Source: Purpureocillium takamizusanense
Taxonomy: Eukaryota; Ascomycota; Sordariomycetes; Hypocreales; Ophiocordycipitaceae
Length of the DNA: 64,000 bases
Reading direction: 5' to 3'
Assembly (NCBI RefSeq): GCF_022605165.1
Contig: NC_063079.1
Coordinates: 630,001-694,000 of the forward strand
The notes beneath the pieces were generated by a model that saw only the letters and a program-made list of their open reading frames with translations, was not told where the DNA came from and did no database searches. The position numbers and the translations under genes are program-made. The stretch's first letter is position 1, and each line of letters opens with the position of its first letter. Below, one piece after another: positions 1 through 11,277 of this stretch.

Positions 1-1422
1 CTGCTAATCAGGCTATTCATCATGTCATTGAGCAAGTTACAAGCGCGTGGTGGCACACACTCAAGGAGTCAATATATCACGGTGACAATGAAATGAGGCG
101 AAGCAATCACGCCCCCCCAACATAATACTACAACGTAGACCCTTGCCAAAGTATAGATACCGCTGCTCATAGTCCAGCCAACAGCCATCGGACGGATAAA
201 GCGGCCGTGCTCGTCCCCAACTTGCCTGCCGCTGGCAGCGGGTACCCGCCCCATACCGGACAGATACTCGTACATATCACAACCTCCAAGTAGTTTGATG
301 GGTCCTTGACGCCCGTATCCCAGTGGAAGCTGCCTCAATATAGCCCCCCAAGGCGTGGAACGCAGCCCAAATTGAAGTGCCGATGACCCGGGCTCATGGC
401 AAGCAAGGGGTCGCTCGCCCCCCTCCCCCCCCCCTGGAAGAACGCTCATCCACGGAAGAAGCCGCGTTGGCAAACGTGCCGAGCCGTTGCAGCACCCTCG
501 GCAGACACCCCCATGCGGGAAAACGGGTAAGGGGCTTGCGAATTGCCGGTACGATGGGTGGCTGCTGCGCGTGCTGTGCCCCCACACGACATCCTGTCCA
601 TTGAGGTTATACAAGTGGTGGGACATGAGCGGCGTCAAACATCCTTCACGTTAGCCCTATTCCTGGCCATGAGCTTTCCGCTGCTGCTTTGTACGAACTA
701 CTTAAGCTTCGAACCAGAACCTGCCCGGGCAACCCAACGAGAGCTCGAAGCAGGCTGTGGGGTCCCGGAACTCCTTCTCCGGCTTACGTGTAGTTAACCC
801 TCGCGCGCTTTAAGCCTTAAGCCCCCGACCGACTGCAAGTCCGTCCGGGCCGGTCCCCCAAACCCCGTCGCCAAGGCCCTGGCGAATCGGGGGCCTACAA
901 TCTTGACAAGATATTCTATTTGAGAATACGTAAAACTTTTGCTTGAATGTATAATCTCATAGGCTGTGGCTGCTTGCTACACGGGGGTAAATGGGTCTAG
1001 GACCTTCATCTGTGTCTTAACTCTGACGACGTGCTAATAGTTTCAATGTTCCTGCGGCTGGCCCAACGAAGCTTTTCGACGCATCCTGAACCTAATAACT
1101 ACAACTTACTTCAATTTATCTCGACTCATGAAATAGAAGTGCTTTAAACGCCATGACACCTGTTTTTGTACGACCACCGTGAAGTGAAAGTGCACGTGCA
1201 GGGGGACGGGACAGCGAGAAAACGGAAGAATTTAGTATACAAAATAGAGAACGCCTATTAACCTAGTTCGAACGTGGATTGGGAAGGCAGCCGGTTGATA
1301 CAAAGAATGACGAGCGCTTGAGCTTATTAGAAGACGAGTAGTTGTACTTGATGAGAAATCGCTGAGATCAGCCAGAACGGTCCATTCCCCCCTCCCTCCC
1401 CGCTCCCGGATGGTTCTGAACC
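1..1422. other. Intergenic, no gene recognised
   Basis: Open frames here (the longest is on the minus strand at 69-638) have no family signature, biased composition or plausible splice partners. A short C run lies at about 420-432. Nothing functional can be supported. Confidence 0.6.
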
Positions 1423-2497
1423 TCATGGCAGGGTGCGCATGATCTGGCCCTCACCCTCTGCAAGCTGCATCTTGCCGATCGCGCTGTTCACCAAGGGGCA
1501 CGTCTCGGGGCGGCACGTCGTCTTCGCCCGCCTGAGGCCCTCCGACCACTTGTTCCACATGTGCATGGTCAAAACCAGGCCCTCGTTGTGGTGGGTGTGG
1601 AAGACGCGCTTGTGCTGAATGTCGGCCCAGAGTCGCGGCGATGCGTACATGAGCCACATGCAGGCCGATCGAATCACCGGGTCCGTGGGATCCTGCTCTT
1701 GGAACGCCTTGTGCAAGTCGTGCTCCGCCATGGTGGCAAAGTCCATGTTGGAAATCTTGGGGCTGTTGTAGTCGACCCTGCCCGCGGCGCTGAGCTGCGC
1801 GAGGAGTGCGATCAGGTTCTCCCAATGGGAGTGCTCAAGACGCGAGGTATCTCGGTCTCCCTTGTCTTTTTGGCGTTCAAGTTAGTAACCGAGTGTGCAG
1901 AACACGGGTTCCGGGGGGGCGGCTATGGGGAAGGGGGGGCAGGGGGGCAAGGGGGTTACGGTTGCGGATATTTGTTCGAGACTTACCATACTCCCGCCAA
2001 GCCTCATGGACAGTGTGCTTCAGCTCTGGCAGCTCAATCCAGGCGATCTTTCCCTTGTGCTGTATGGACTGGCCCGTGTTGTGGTCTTTCATGGTCGTGT
2101 TCTCGAGTCTGGCGACAAACTCGACCATGCGGCCCTGCTTCTCCGGAATGGTTCGCTTGCCGATCTCGATCAGGGCCTGCCATACATGTCGGGGGAATTC
2201 TCCGAGCGGAGCATCGGTGTCGGAGGTCTTGGCAGCGTTGGCGAGGCCCAGGAACTCCGAGACGGCAATCTTGATGGAAGCATGAGGATCTTTAGTCAGA
2301 TTGTCCAGGAGCTGGTACTCGCTGCGACCCTCCATTTCAGCGAGCCAGCGGGGTTGCGAGCCGTCGTCGACATGTGCTTGGTGAAGCCCATGCCCTTGGT
2401 GAGGCGTGCTGAAGTCCCTCATCTCCCGCGAGCGCCCTTGGTGTAGGTGCAGCGCAGAGGCGGATGCGGTCAGCGCGAGGAGAAGCTGCAGCTGCAT
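1423..2497 (-). CDS. DUF3632-like fungal protein with possible signal peptide (two exons)
   Basis: Exon 1 is 2497-1987 and exon 2 is 1865-1423, giving 317 aa. The intron (1986-1866) has a GTAAGT donor, a CTAAC branch site close to the acceptor, and exact frame continuity. The middle and C-terminal parts follow the layout I associate with fungal DUF3632: a W-x-ELP-L segment, then W-x-NL-x-ALLAQLSAAG-x-VDY, then a helix ending in ACMWLMYASPRLW. The function of that family is unknown. The first 18 residues form a hydrophobic stretch (MQLQLLLALTASASALHL) that looks like a signal peptide, which is odd because family members I know of look cytosolic. A three-copy tandem repeat lies immediately upstream of the start codon. 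The gene model is fairly secure and the family name is moderately so. Confidence 0.6.
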
Positions 2498-2510
2498 GAT
2501 GAGGGATGTC

Positions 2511-2635
2511 GGGCGTAGCGCGCTTTGAGATGCGGGTTATGGACTGGAGTTGGGCGTGGCGCGCTTCGAGGTGCTGATGGTGAATTGGAGTTAGGGGTGG
2601 CGCGCTTCGAGATGCTGGTGATGGACTTGAGCTGG
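2511..2635. repeat. Three-copy tandem repeat, 41-42 nt period
   Basis: Copies start at 2511, 2552 and 2594 and share a core close to GGCGTGGCGCGCTTCGAG followed by GATGCTG-like sequence and a GGA(C/A)TTGGAGTT-like end. The copies differ by scattered substitutions. The array starts 14 nt upstream of the minus-strand start codon at 2497, so it lies in the promoter or 5' UTR of that gene. Confidence 0.75.
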
Positions 2636-5600
2636 ATGGTTTCTCTTCTCTGAAGATTGTGCCATTGCCCGAACGTGCTGAACGGAAAGATTTATATGAT
2701 TTGAGAAACTGCGAGTTGCCAAAAACCCATGTGCATTCTGCAGCTTCTATTCCCGGACGAAGTGTCTTGAGCCTCTTCTGGTCTGCGAGACATCGTCAAG
2801 CCTCCAGGGGCCTGGCGGACGCGAGTCGAAACTATCCACGGGCCACAAAAGTGATGGGATCTTGGAGTTTTCCTCAAGAAATACGACACCGCTTGGTCGG
2901 TGACGCGCCGCGACTCGTACGTGAATTCTCAAGCAAGAGGCGCTGTCCGCTGCTCCTGCTTTGGGTGCACAGTCGGGGATACGTATGCATGTGGCCGGGG
3001 TCAAGGGGGAACACCACGGGCTTCACAACCTCTGCTGACTGGAACGTGCTATTCACTTACACATGCACATTCAGTCGATACGAAACGTAAGACTCTCCGC
3101 TCAGCCGCCTCATCGGTTCACACTCGGGCTCGAGCCAAGCCACGTTTACACTGCCTGGTGCATTGACCACCAAAAAGTTTCAAAGGGCTTCCCGGCTCTA
3201 ACATGTCGGGCGGCATGTGTCTGCTGTGCTATTCTTGTGGTGTCAAGACAACTATCGTACACTGAACCCCCGCGAACATGTAGCTTTCTATTCACCGGGA
3301 AGACTGGCTTGACTTAGTGTGGCTTTTTCTTCATATTGTCCGACGGCGAGCACAGTCCATCAAATTCCTGGGAGCAGGGGAGCAAATGTTGTTGGCTCTC
3401 CTCATGCAACGGGCGAACGAGTGCCTGTGTACCGTGCTGCTGCGTCATGTTCTGAATTGCGCACAAAGCCGGCAGCGATCTTCAAGTCGTTCTCTCAGAG
3501 GCAGAGAACAAGATGATTGGGTAAGATGAGCTATGGGACTTGTAGCCGAGGGCGGAGAACACAGCTATGCTGCGAGGTGTCCATGGTCCGCGAAAGGCTG
3601 TAGTGGAGGGACCCGTAAGGTGCTGCGTCGACGGGTCCACGAATAATGCCACATCATCCGCAATGACGTTAGGGAGCAGGACCTTCGGGTTGACAGGTGA
3701 CGCAAGACGAGAAAACAATCTGTCATTTGAGAAGTAAAATTACGAGATTTCGATGAGCAGGCCCACCGGAATACTTGAATGCTTTTTAGTTTCATGAGTC
3801 AAAGATCAACACCAAACAACACGAGACGCGTAATACGCCCTCGACTGCAAGTGCAAACGCTTTTTGTTAGTCACCTAATTTCCTCCCCTTAACTGGGACA
3901 TCCTGCTCTTTGCGTAATGCAATCAAGATGCGACGAAATGCGGTGACGTCTCATGCGAACTGACGATCCCCAACCGCCCATGACAAGACCGTATAGCGCC
4001 CAAATGTACTTCGGTTGCTAACGGAATGACGCATCGCACTCAAATACCTTCAAGGTCACACGACTATGACGCATGCCTATGTTGAGCAGGTCCTTACATC
4101 ATCAATTACAAAGATCGGACCCCAAGCACGCCCGAGCGCGTGGTGCGCAGCCCATGCAAGTATTCTTCATGGCAGAGACATATATACCGATACCCCAGAT
4201 ATCAGGGGTCGAATTAGGTAACGGGCATCAAGAGGCCCGACCTCCATGACCGTAAGGTGAGGCAAGCAACACAGAATAGACCACCTCTTCAACAAGGGTT
4301 AACCCCACAAGCGTCCAGTGTCATGCCCTCCCCCCGAGGACTCATCAGACTATATTAAGCAAAGGAAGCATCCGTTGTGGAAGCACTGGACAATCAATGT
4401 GGCCATTACCCCTGCTGTCCTCCTTCGACAAGATTATTCTCATTCTGCCTTCCCAAACCAGACTCCGACGATGACGTCCAAAGCGAGACCACTCGCTCCG
4501 CACGGACAGGACGATATAAGGTTTTGCTTGAAAAAAGATGCTGTGAAAAAGGCGAACATGAACAACGAAAATATGGCGGGCACGGTATGTTCTCATCTCT
4601 ACATGTACAGTTGCAGAAAGGTTATGCTAAGAAAAGAAAAGTGTGATCACGAAACACAGATGTGCAGTTTTCAACTGGCCTATGTTACCGAACACATCCA
4701 TCCAGGATACTGGGCGCTCAAATTTCGCCAGGAGGACCGCCCGTGTAACCCCCAACTTGTATGTGTCTCCCAGTTTGAAGGCAGCCAAGTGCCAAACTGC
4801 TAATTATGTGCACAATAGTGCACTAAGAGACGTGGAGTGTGCTCTATTCAGTGGAACCTGGAGGAGGATTACGCGGAGTGGGTGCGGTGCAAGTAACGAC
4901 AACGTGGCACATGTACTGCCCCATGCAAGGCCAGTAGTGGCGGTGGTCAGCTCTCAACTGCACGGTGGGCGGATATACAAAGCACACAGTCGCGTTCTCG
5001 TTGTCTACCCTAGTTTGATTTTAGAAACAATGCTTTGAGGATCGAAGTTTGGCAATGATTTCTACGGGCCGTCCCCCCTGTCCATCTCGGGTCGGCTAGA
5101 TATGAGACTCCAAAAATGCCTTCTTAATCGCTAATCAAGGCGCCATACTTGATGTGCAACTAGCTCCTAGCGGCCGAGCTTATGTCTTGTCAAAAAGTTG
5201 ACAAGGACTTCGTTACTCAAAGCTTAATATATAAGGCAGAGCTGTCTGTCATTCCCCTGTGTTCATGAATTCTTCTTTTGCTGTCACCTTAGGGTATTGA
5301 CTGGTCATGTTGTTAATGTGGCCGGAAGTTCAAATACGATGCTTGCCCGAGCCTCAAGGCTGAGCACCCCGTCCTGTGGCGTTTGGACCAAAATGACATG
5401 AACGTCTGTTCGTTAGGATAACGATGGAGTACCCAGTTGGCCTATACTTGTTTGCAAATCCAGGATCGCTTGGTGGCCGGGCACGGGGTGGCTTTAACAG
5501 GTTGATACTTGTGTAACAGTGCTGTACGGTACACTTGCAGTATGAAGAATTGCCCAAGGCAGACAGATCTTAGCAGTATACGTAGCTTTTGGGAGACTAC

Positions 5601-6184
5601 CCCGCCATTCACGTCGGTCAAGATTGGACGCCAAGCGTTTGTCTGCCTCATGGTCACTTTACTTGCGTGACGGCGCAGGACAGGACAGGAGCATGAGCGC
5701 GTCCTACCCACCGGACTACAGACGCGGGATCCACTATGTTGCATCGGAAGTACGGGTCGACCGAGAGGATGCAACTCCAGGTAACACGGTGAGAAAGCAA
5801 AGTGGACGCCAGTCATCTTGTGTTGTTGATGTTGGCTGGCTTCGTATCCTGTTTCATCATTTGTAGCACCGGCAATAGATTGCCGGCGTTGCCTCGGCTT
5901 TAGAATCGCGGTCTGGCCATGAGTCGGCGGGCGGCCACCGTGAGAGGTATGTGGTCCGGCGTGTTACCTTCCGGAGGCGGTGCGTATGCAGGTTGCCTGC
6001 GAGTATGCGTTGGAGCCCAAAACGGGTCTGTACATGGTCTTGGCGTGGCTGTGTCAACTGTCAAGGCATGGTGTTGCGACTGGATGCATATGTTGACACC
6101 ACAGAAATCCCTCATGAGCCATTGGTGTCGTAGCGATGCGATCATACCATGGCGGGGACTGCAAGTCCCTCTTTAGCGAGCATG
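2636..6184. other. Intergenic, no gene recognised
   Basis: This 3.5 kb stretch has many short open frames on both strands. The longest (4318-4803, plus) opens with GTG and shows no domain or signal. Composition is close to even, unlike the C-ending codon bias of the genes in the window. It may contain decayed sequence, but no element is recognisable. Confidence 0.5.
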
Positions 6185-6190
6185 TATAAA
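6185..6190 (+). promoter_or_regulatory. Putative TATA box of the CVNH gene
   Basis: TATAAA lies 112 nt upstream of the first in-frame ATG (6297). The position suits a fungal core promoter, but the call rests only on the motif and its spacing. Confidence 0.4.
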
Positions 6191-6296
6191 AGTCCTTGTC
6201 CTCGACTCGTTATGTTGATGGTGACTTAAAAGTTCATCATTCGTACGTTTCACTTGCGCCTGTTCTATACCGACGGACGACCTCTTCCTGAAACCC

Positions 6297-6855
6297 ATGC
6301 AACCGCCCAACATGTCTTTCCGTCAATCTGCATCCAACATCCGGGTCGACGACGGCCATATCCTTCGCGCGTCTATTAAGAACGATGACGGCGACTGGGT
6401 CGACTCCGAGATTGACCTCAACACGTTTATCGGCAACAATAACGGACGATTTGAGTGGGGCGGCGAGAGTATGTCAAGTCTTTGAGAACCGTTTCGTCAC
6501 CGCTACTTTCCAAGCACATGCCATCACCTTCCCGTTTTTATGAAAACACTTGCCTATCTCCACACCGTATTGTCCCCAGACGCATCATGAAGCATCCACA
6601 AGCATAGGATGACTTGCACACGGCAGTCTGAACAAGGTTCACATGGAGCGCTCACTAACTAGCCATGTCTGCATCCATGAAGACTACAGCCACTCCGCTG
6701 AAGACATCAGCTTCCGAATGGAGGGGGAGAATGAAGAGACCCCCGTCCTGCGTGCCCGCTTGCGCGATGTGGATGGCAACCCCCACGATGCAGACATCAA
6801 CCTGGATGAGCGGGTCGGCAATGACAATGGCAATTTCGTCTTCGGTGAGCACTGA
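6297..6855 (+). CDS. Cyanovirin-N homolog (CVNH) domain protein
   Basis: Two exons, 6297-6468 and 6683-6855, joined across a 214-nt intron (GTATGT donor, AAG acceptor), give 114 aa, or 109 aa if translation begins at the second ATG (6312). The protein is essentially one CVNH domain built of two sequence repeats: SASNIRVDDGHILRASI... then SHSAEDISFRMEG...LRARL. Each repeat ends in a D-x-N-x-(F/R)-(I/V)-GN-(N/D)-NG-x-F motif. The splice recreates an Asn in front of YSHSAEDI, which matches the usual start of the second CVNH repeat. CVNH proteins are small mannose-binding lectins found in cyanobacteria, fungi and ferns. No signal peptide is seen, so the product is probably cytoplasmic. The biological role in fungi is not settled. 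Confidence 0.85.
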
Positions 6856-7157
6856 CCCATGTCTTTCTGGAACGGAAACATCATTTCGTACTTTAATATT
6901 GACTTTGATACAGTGTAAATAGCTGTGCACGGTTTCGGGAAGCGATAGGCAATTGAGTCAACGTCTTCTGCTGAGAGTGTTCGCGTCCACTGCTTAGCTT
7001 GCGCTAGTGATCTAGCTGTCAAAGATGTACTCTATTGAAAGTCAATCTACTGTCGCAGACTATATCTATGTGGTCCCACTAGCTGGTTCATGCAAGCCAC
7101 ATGCGCGAACGCTGCCATGGAGGCGGCGTCCCCAATGTTACACCACATTGCTCCCTG
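6856..7157. other. Short convergent intergenic spacer
   Basis: Lies between the 3' ends of the CVNH gene and the GMC oxidoreductase gene. It should hold both transcript ends. I see no gene in it. Confidence 0.6.
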
Positions 7158-9059
7158 TTATAGACGGCTGGACACAAAGTAGGAAATACCCTTCGCCTCG
7201 TAGAGATCTTTGTGGTCACCTTTGATAAGATCGGCGCCCTGGAAGCCGCGTCAATAAAGCAGGACCAACGGTTGCTAGCAGTGTCTCATCAGGCTCACCT
7301 TTTCACCAATCATGTACACGGAGTTTTGGATGCGACAGTCCGGAATCACTGGAATGACAGACGCATCTGCCACGCGGAGGTTCTTCACGCCATGCACGCG
7401 CAGGTTGGAGTCGACGACGCCTTGGTGGATGGACTTGGAGAGACGTGCAGTCCCGCAGGGGTCTGGAGCAGAGGTCAGTCAACGAGAGACTCAACATTGA
7501 AGGCATGAGGATGCAAACTCACGGAAACCAGTCTGGCTCCTGTCCAGCACAGCTCTCGTCATCTCCGCGTCGGAGTCGAGCGGCATCTTCCACGGATACT
7601 CCGACACGAAAATGTCCTTAAAGCCCGCGCCGGTCATGAGCAGGTCGTAGGTCCATCGCACACCCTCGCGCATAGCCAAAATATCGAGATTGTTGCCGAA
7701 GAAGTTCAAGTTGATGTTGGGCTGTACCAGAGGGCTGGGCGAGTTCAAGGTAACCTCTCCCTCGGAAAGGGGCCGAAGCAGATCAACAATGACGGTCATA
7801 TAGCTGCCCTCCTCGGGTACCGGATAGTGCCACTGAAACGCGGTGCTGAACATGCCGACAAAATCTAGCTCGAAATGAGGCTGGCCCGCGGGACCAAAAG
7901 GATCCAACCCGCCATTTGCAGCCTTTGCGGCGCGGTACTCCTCATGCTTCTCAAGCCGCTCGTCAATTCGAGGGAAGCCGACGAGTTCCAGGAGTCCCGA
8001 ACCGATAGGGCCTGTTTTATCGCGGTTGTAGGCGGCGATGGCGTTCTGCTTGAGAGGCCCGTCTCGAAGGATGTAGTCGTCTAGACCGTAGCCGTCCTTG
8101 ATACGAAGTACGAAAGGCACTATTGGATGGTCGAGGAGGTGTTGGCCAACGTGAGGCGAGTCAATCTGAACATCGATGCCATGTCGGGCCAACTCCCCTG
8201 CCGGGCCAATACCGCTCAACATGAGAAGCTTCGGTGTCTCGAAGACGCCTTGCGACAATATGACCTCGCGACTCGCGTAGACGCTTATTTCCGTGTTTGA
8301 TGCCTCATTGATTACAGTCACGCCCATGCAGGTCTTTGTGGTCGGATCGATGATGAGCTGCTTGGAGCGCACGCCGTAGATGATGGTGACGTTGGGCTTG
8401 TTCTTGAGGTAGAGGAAGCTACCCTGGCGCTGGCCGTCGTAGATTGTGTCCACGCAGTGAGTAAGACCGCGCATCTCGCCCTCGTATATATCCTCGGTGA
8501 GCCGCTCCCCCTTGGAGACCCACGCCTTCGTGAGCGCGTCACGGAACGGCTGCATCTCTGGGACAAGATCGGCATGGGCGATGTTGATGGGCCCTCCGGT
8601 ACCAATCTTGCTGAGCTCGGCCGGGTACACCTTTTCATCGTCGTGGTAGGTGGCGCACTTGCGGAGGTAGTCCACACAGCCGTCCCAGTTCCAGGAGGGG
8701 CCGCCAAATTCTTCCCAGTCGTCAAAGGTGGGTTTGGAGCCCGGGATCCATGTGAAGTAGTTTGCGCACGAGCTCCCACCGAGGACCTTGCCGCGCGTGT
8801 TGGGCTTCTCGATGCGCTCGTAGTCGTCGCGCTTGATCATGGTCGACTTGTACGCCCAGTCGTGCTTGCTGCCGCGAAGCCCAAAGGCCTGGGACGGTGT
8901 TGTGATCTCGGGGACTTGGTCGGGGTTGGGAACGCCAGCTTCGACGATGAGGACTCGCACATTGGGGCTTTCGGCCAGGCGACCAGCGACTGCGTTACCA
9001 GCCGTGCCGCCGCCGACGACGATGAAGTCGTACTCGTTGCCATTGGAAACCATTGCCAT
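7158..9059 (-). CDS. GMC-family FAD-dependent oxidoreductase
   Basis: Three exons (9059-7523, 7462-7299, 7238-7158) encode 593 aa. The introns are 60 nt each with GTGAGT and GTGAGC donors and preserve frame. The N-terminus carries the FAD-binding Rossmann motif VVGGGTAGNAVAGRL (about residues 15-29), followed by the GMC signature region RGKVLGGSS. The C-terminal substrate/catalytic part contains HPCGT (His513) and PDCRIQNSVYMIGEKGADLI. By alignment with glucose oxidase from general knowledge, His513 matches the first active-site His. The second active-site position, usually His or Asn, is occupied by Arg556. No signal peptide is seen, so an intracellular alcohol or sugar dehydrogenase/oxidase is likely. 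The substrate cannot be inferred. No biosynthetic partners are adjacent. Confidence 0.88.
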
Positions 9060-9192
9060 GGTTTTTGATGTCTCTTAAGGTCACTGAAAGTAACGAGAGG
9101 CTCGGACGAATGCTAGGCTTGCCTATGTGAGTCAAGAAGAAGTTGTCGATATTGATCAAGCACCTTCATGCCGTGAACAGCAGGCCAGACCG

Positions 9193-9200
9193 TATTTATA
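9193..9200 (-). promoter_or_regulatory. Putative TATA box of the GMC oxidoreductase gene
   Basis: TATAAATA on the minus strand, about 135 nt upstream of the ATG at 9059. Motif and spacing only. Confidence 0.45.
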
Positions 9201-11277
9201 AGACTTCCACCCGGCATCTCTCCGCCGCGCCGCGCCGCGCCGCATGCCGTACGGAGGCCCGATAACATTGCCGTACCGGTCGTGCCGAACGTATGGAGTT
9301 TTCTGACTGGGGACCTGAGATGATGTCGCAACACATTCAACCGCTTGAGACGGCAACGCTGAAGCGACGTCTCCTCTCAACACGGCCGGTAGATACTCGG
9401 CAAGATCCGAGAAGCGCCAGGCGAAATGTTCCGGAAGCCCGTGGCGGAATTCGCTCGGCATCTAACCCTGGTGGGCCATGGTGCCAGCCACGTTCGTCAA
9501 CACGGCGGCCCGGGGTTCCCTCGGAGTCTTTGGCCGTGCAGAAAAAGAACTGCGTACATAGTGACGCAGGGACAGTTGAGTTCTCGGGATTCGTATGCCA
9601 CGAAGACTCTGCAATGCTCCGTATTCATCGCCTCAAGGCCCCATCGCTGTGACGTTTTCGTAGCAGTTCAACTCAACGCTTGATGCGTGATCCCCGAAAC
9701 GGCTCAGCCGGAAGGCTCCACACTTCAAGCGAGTGTACACTGGCATCTCGTAGCGTTCTGGCACATGACAGCTGGCGGGGAAAACACAATCACAATACGC
9801 TGGTGTAAACTATTTCAATTCTACTGATCGTGCTTTGTGTTATACTAGACTTCAGGTATTTGCGCGACGAAGAAGAAGCAATGAGAAGGGGAAGAGGAAA
9901 GAGCACCAGAAGCGACATAAGCAACATAGCAGTATGAAAGTATATAGACACAAGAATAGACAAGGCGGGCATAATAGGCAGATTGCAGTATATAGGTAGC
10001 CCGTAATAACGGCGACGATAAATAAGACTATATATATTTCGTACCTTAGAAGCAGCTAGTTATTAAAATATACATAGCTCTAATAGCAAAAGGGAGCCGA
10101 CTCTATAGTTAGGGGCCATATATTATCTCATATATAGCCTTAGCTAGGCCTGAGGCTGCACACCGTTCTATCTAGTCATTAATGATTCCGTCAATACTCT
10201 ACTTGATATTGTTTGATGGCCTGCACGCCGTTGCAACCTGTGAGGCTCAGACGGGTTTGTTTCGGCGCTCAAGTCCTATGTACTTTATAGAAGCTCGGAG
10301 CGATTTTCCGCCTCTGCCCGGGACGAAAGTTGGGCTTCATCTCAGTGTACAAATATGCTTGGCACGGTATAACCTGCTACCCCGATCACGTTTCGTGCGA
10401 ACAGGACAAAAAGTCTGGAATATTCGTGGTATTTAATTAGCTTGATAGAGTAAAGGTAATAGCAGGTTGGCGGATCAATGTTGCGGCGGAGTTTCTAGCC
10501 ATCGATCTTGTCCCTTGAATCGGGATACCGTAAAAGACCATGCGCCTCTATATGGCCCACGCCGCCGGAATTGACGACACGAGTCGTCGCCTCAGGCTCT
10601 CCCCGTCTCAGCTCTCAAAAGCGACTCAACATTTGTCAGCGGGGACAAACAAGTTCTGCAACTTCTCATCACACTATGTGTTACGAAGCCAATGCGGGGA
10701 GGACCGACCATTGTGTCACCCCAAGGAGTTGCCATGGTCATCGCAACCATGCCCGGTCAAAAGCAGACTCTACCCTCCTCCAGGGGATATTATGGAAGCA
10801 CAGCGTCATCGGTGTGGACGTGTTGCAGCAGCACTATTGACTCACCAATGTGGTGCAACGGTAAGTAAGAGCCGCCAGACCGGGTTCCCCTCACTGATGT
10901 GCTGGCTGCATGCACCGGCTCATTGTCTCCAAGCAGCTCGTCCACATGTAAGTATCCTCTGCCCTTTCTGCCTCACACTGCCTCTCTCTTTTCATGCGCG
11001 GCTTTGCGGTTAATACTAGTGCTGTGCACGCGCACTATCCTCGTCTTCTCTTCCTACAAGCCCCTCGCGCGCCCGGGCCCCAAGGCTGTCATCCATATAT
11101 TGAAAGCAGCCGGCTGCCGAGAGTCTCTTTTGTTGTCGTGTCTCACTCTTGACCACGCTTGGTTGCGCTAGCACAGAAGCCTCAACAGAAGTTCGTATCA
11201 TTGGATATAAACGAGACAACTACACGGCATAACGATACCTTGACGGCAGAGCACACACGTTAGCGGTTGGCGTGGGA
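9201..11277. other. Intergenic region with AT-rich segment
   Basis: No gene recognised. It contains the AT-rich tract listed separately. A GC-rich run of short CGC/CGG repeats sits at about 9222-9245. The stretch 10900-11200 is pyrimidine-rich and probably belongs to the promoter/leader of the downstream gene. Confidence 0.55.
9785..10180. mobile_element. AT-rich, TpA-rich remnant (possible RIP-mutated element)
   Basis: This roughly 400-nt tract is much richer in A+T and in TpA steps (tatatatatt, catatattatc, catatatagcc) than its GC-rich surroundings and has no long open frame. In filamentous ascomycetes such islands commonly derive from transposons hit by repeat-induced point mutation. No terminal repeats or transposase motif are visible, so this is an interpretation and not an identification. 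Confidence 0.35.

Noticed and set aside
4318..4803. 161-codon plus-strand frame
   Set aside because: It opens with GTG rather than ATG, lacks the local codon bias and shows no motif.
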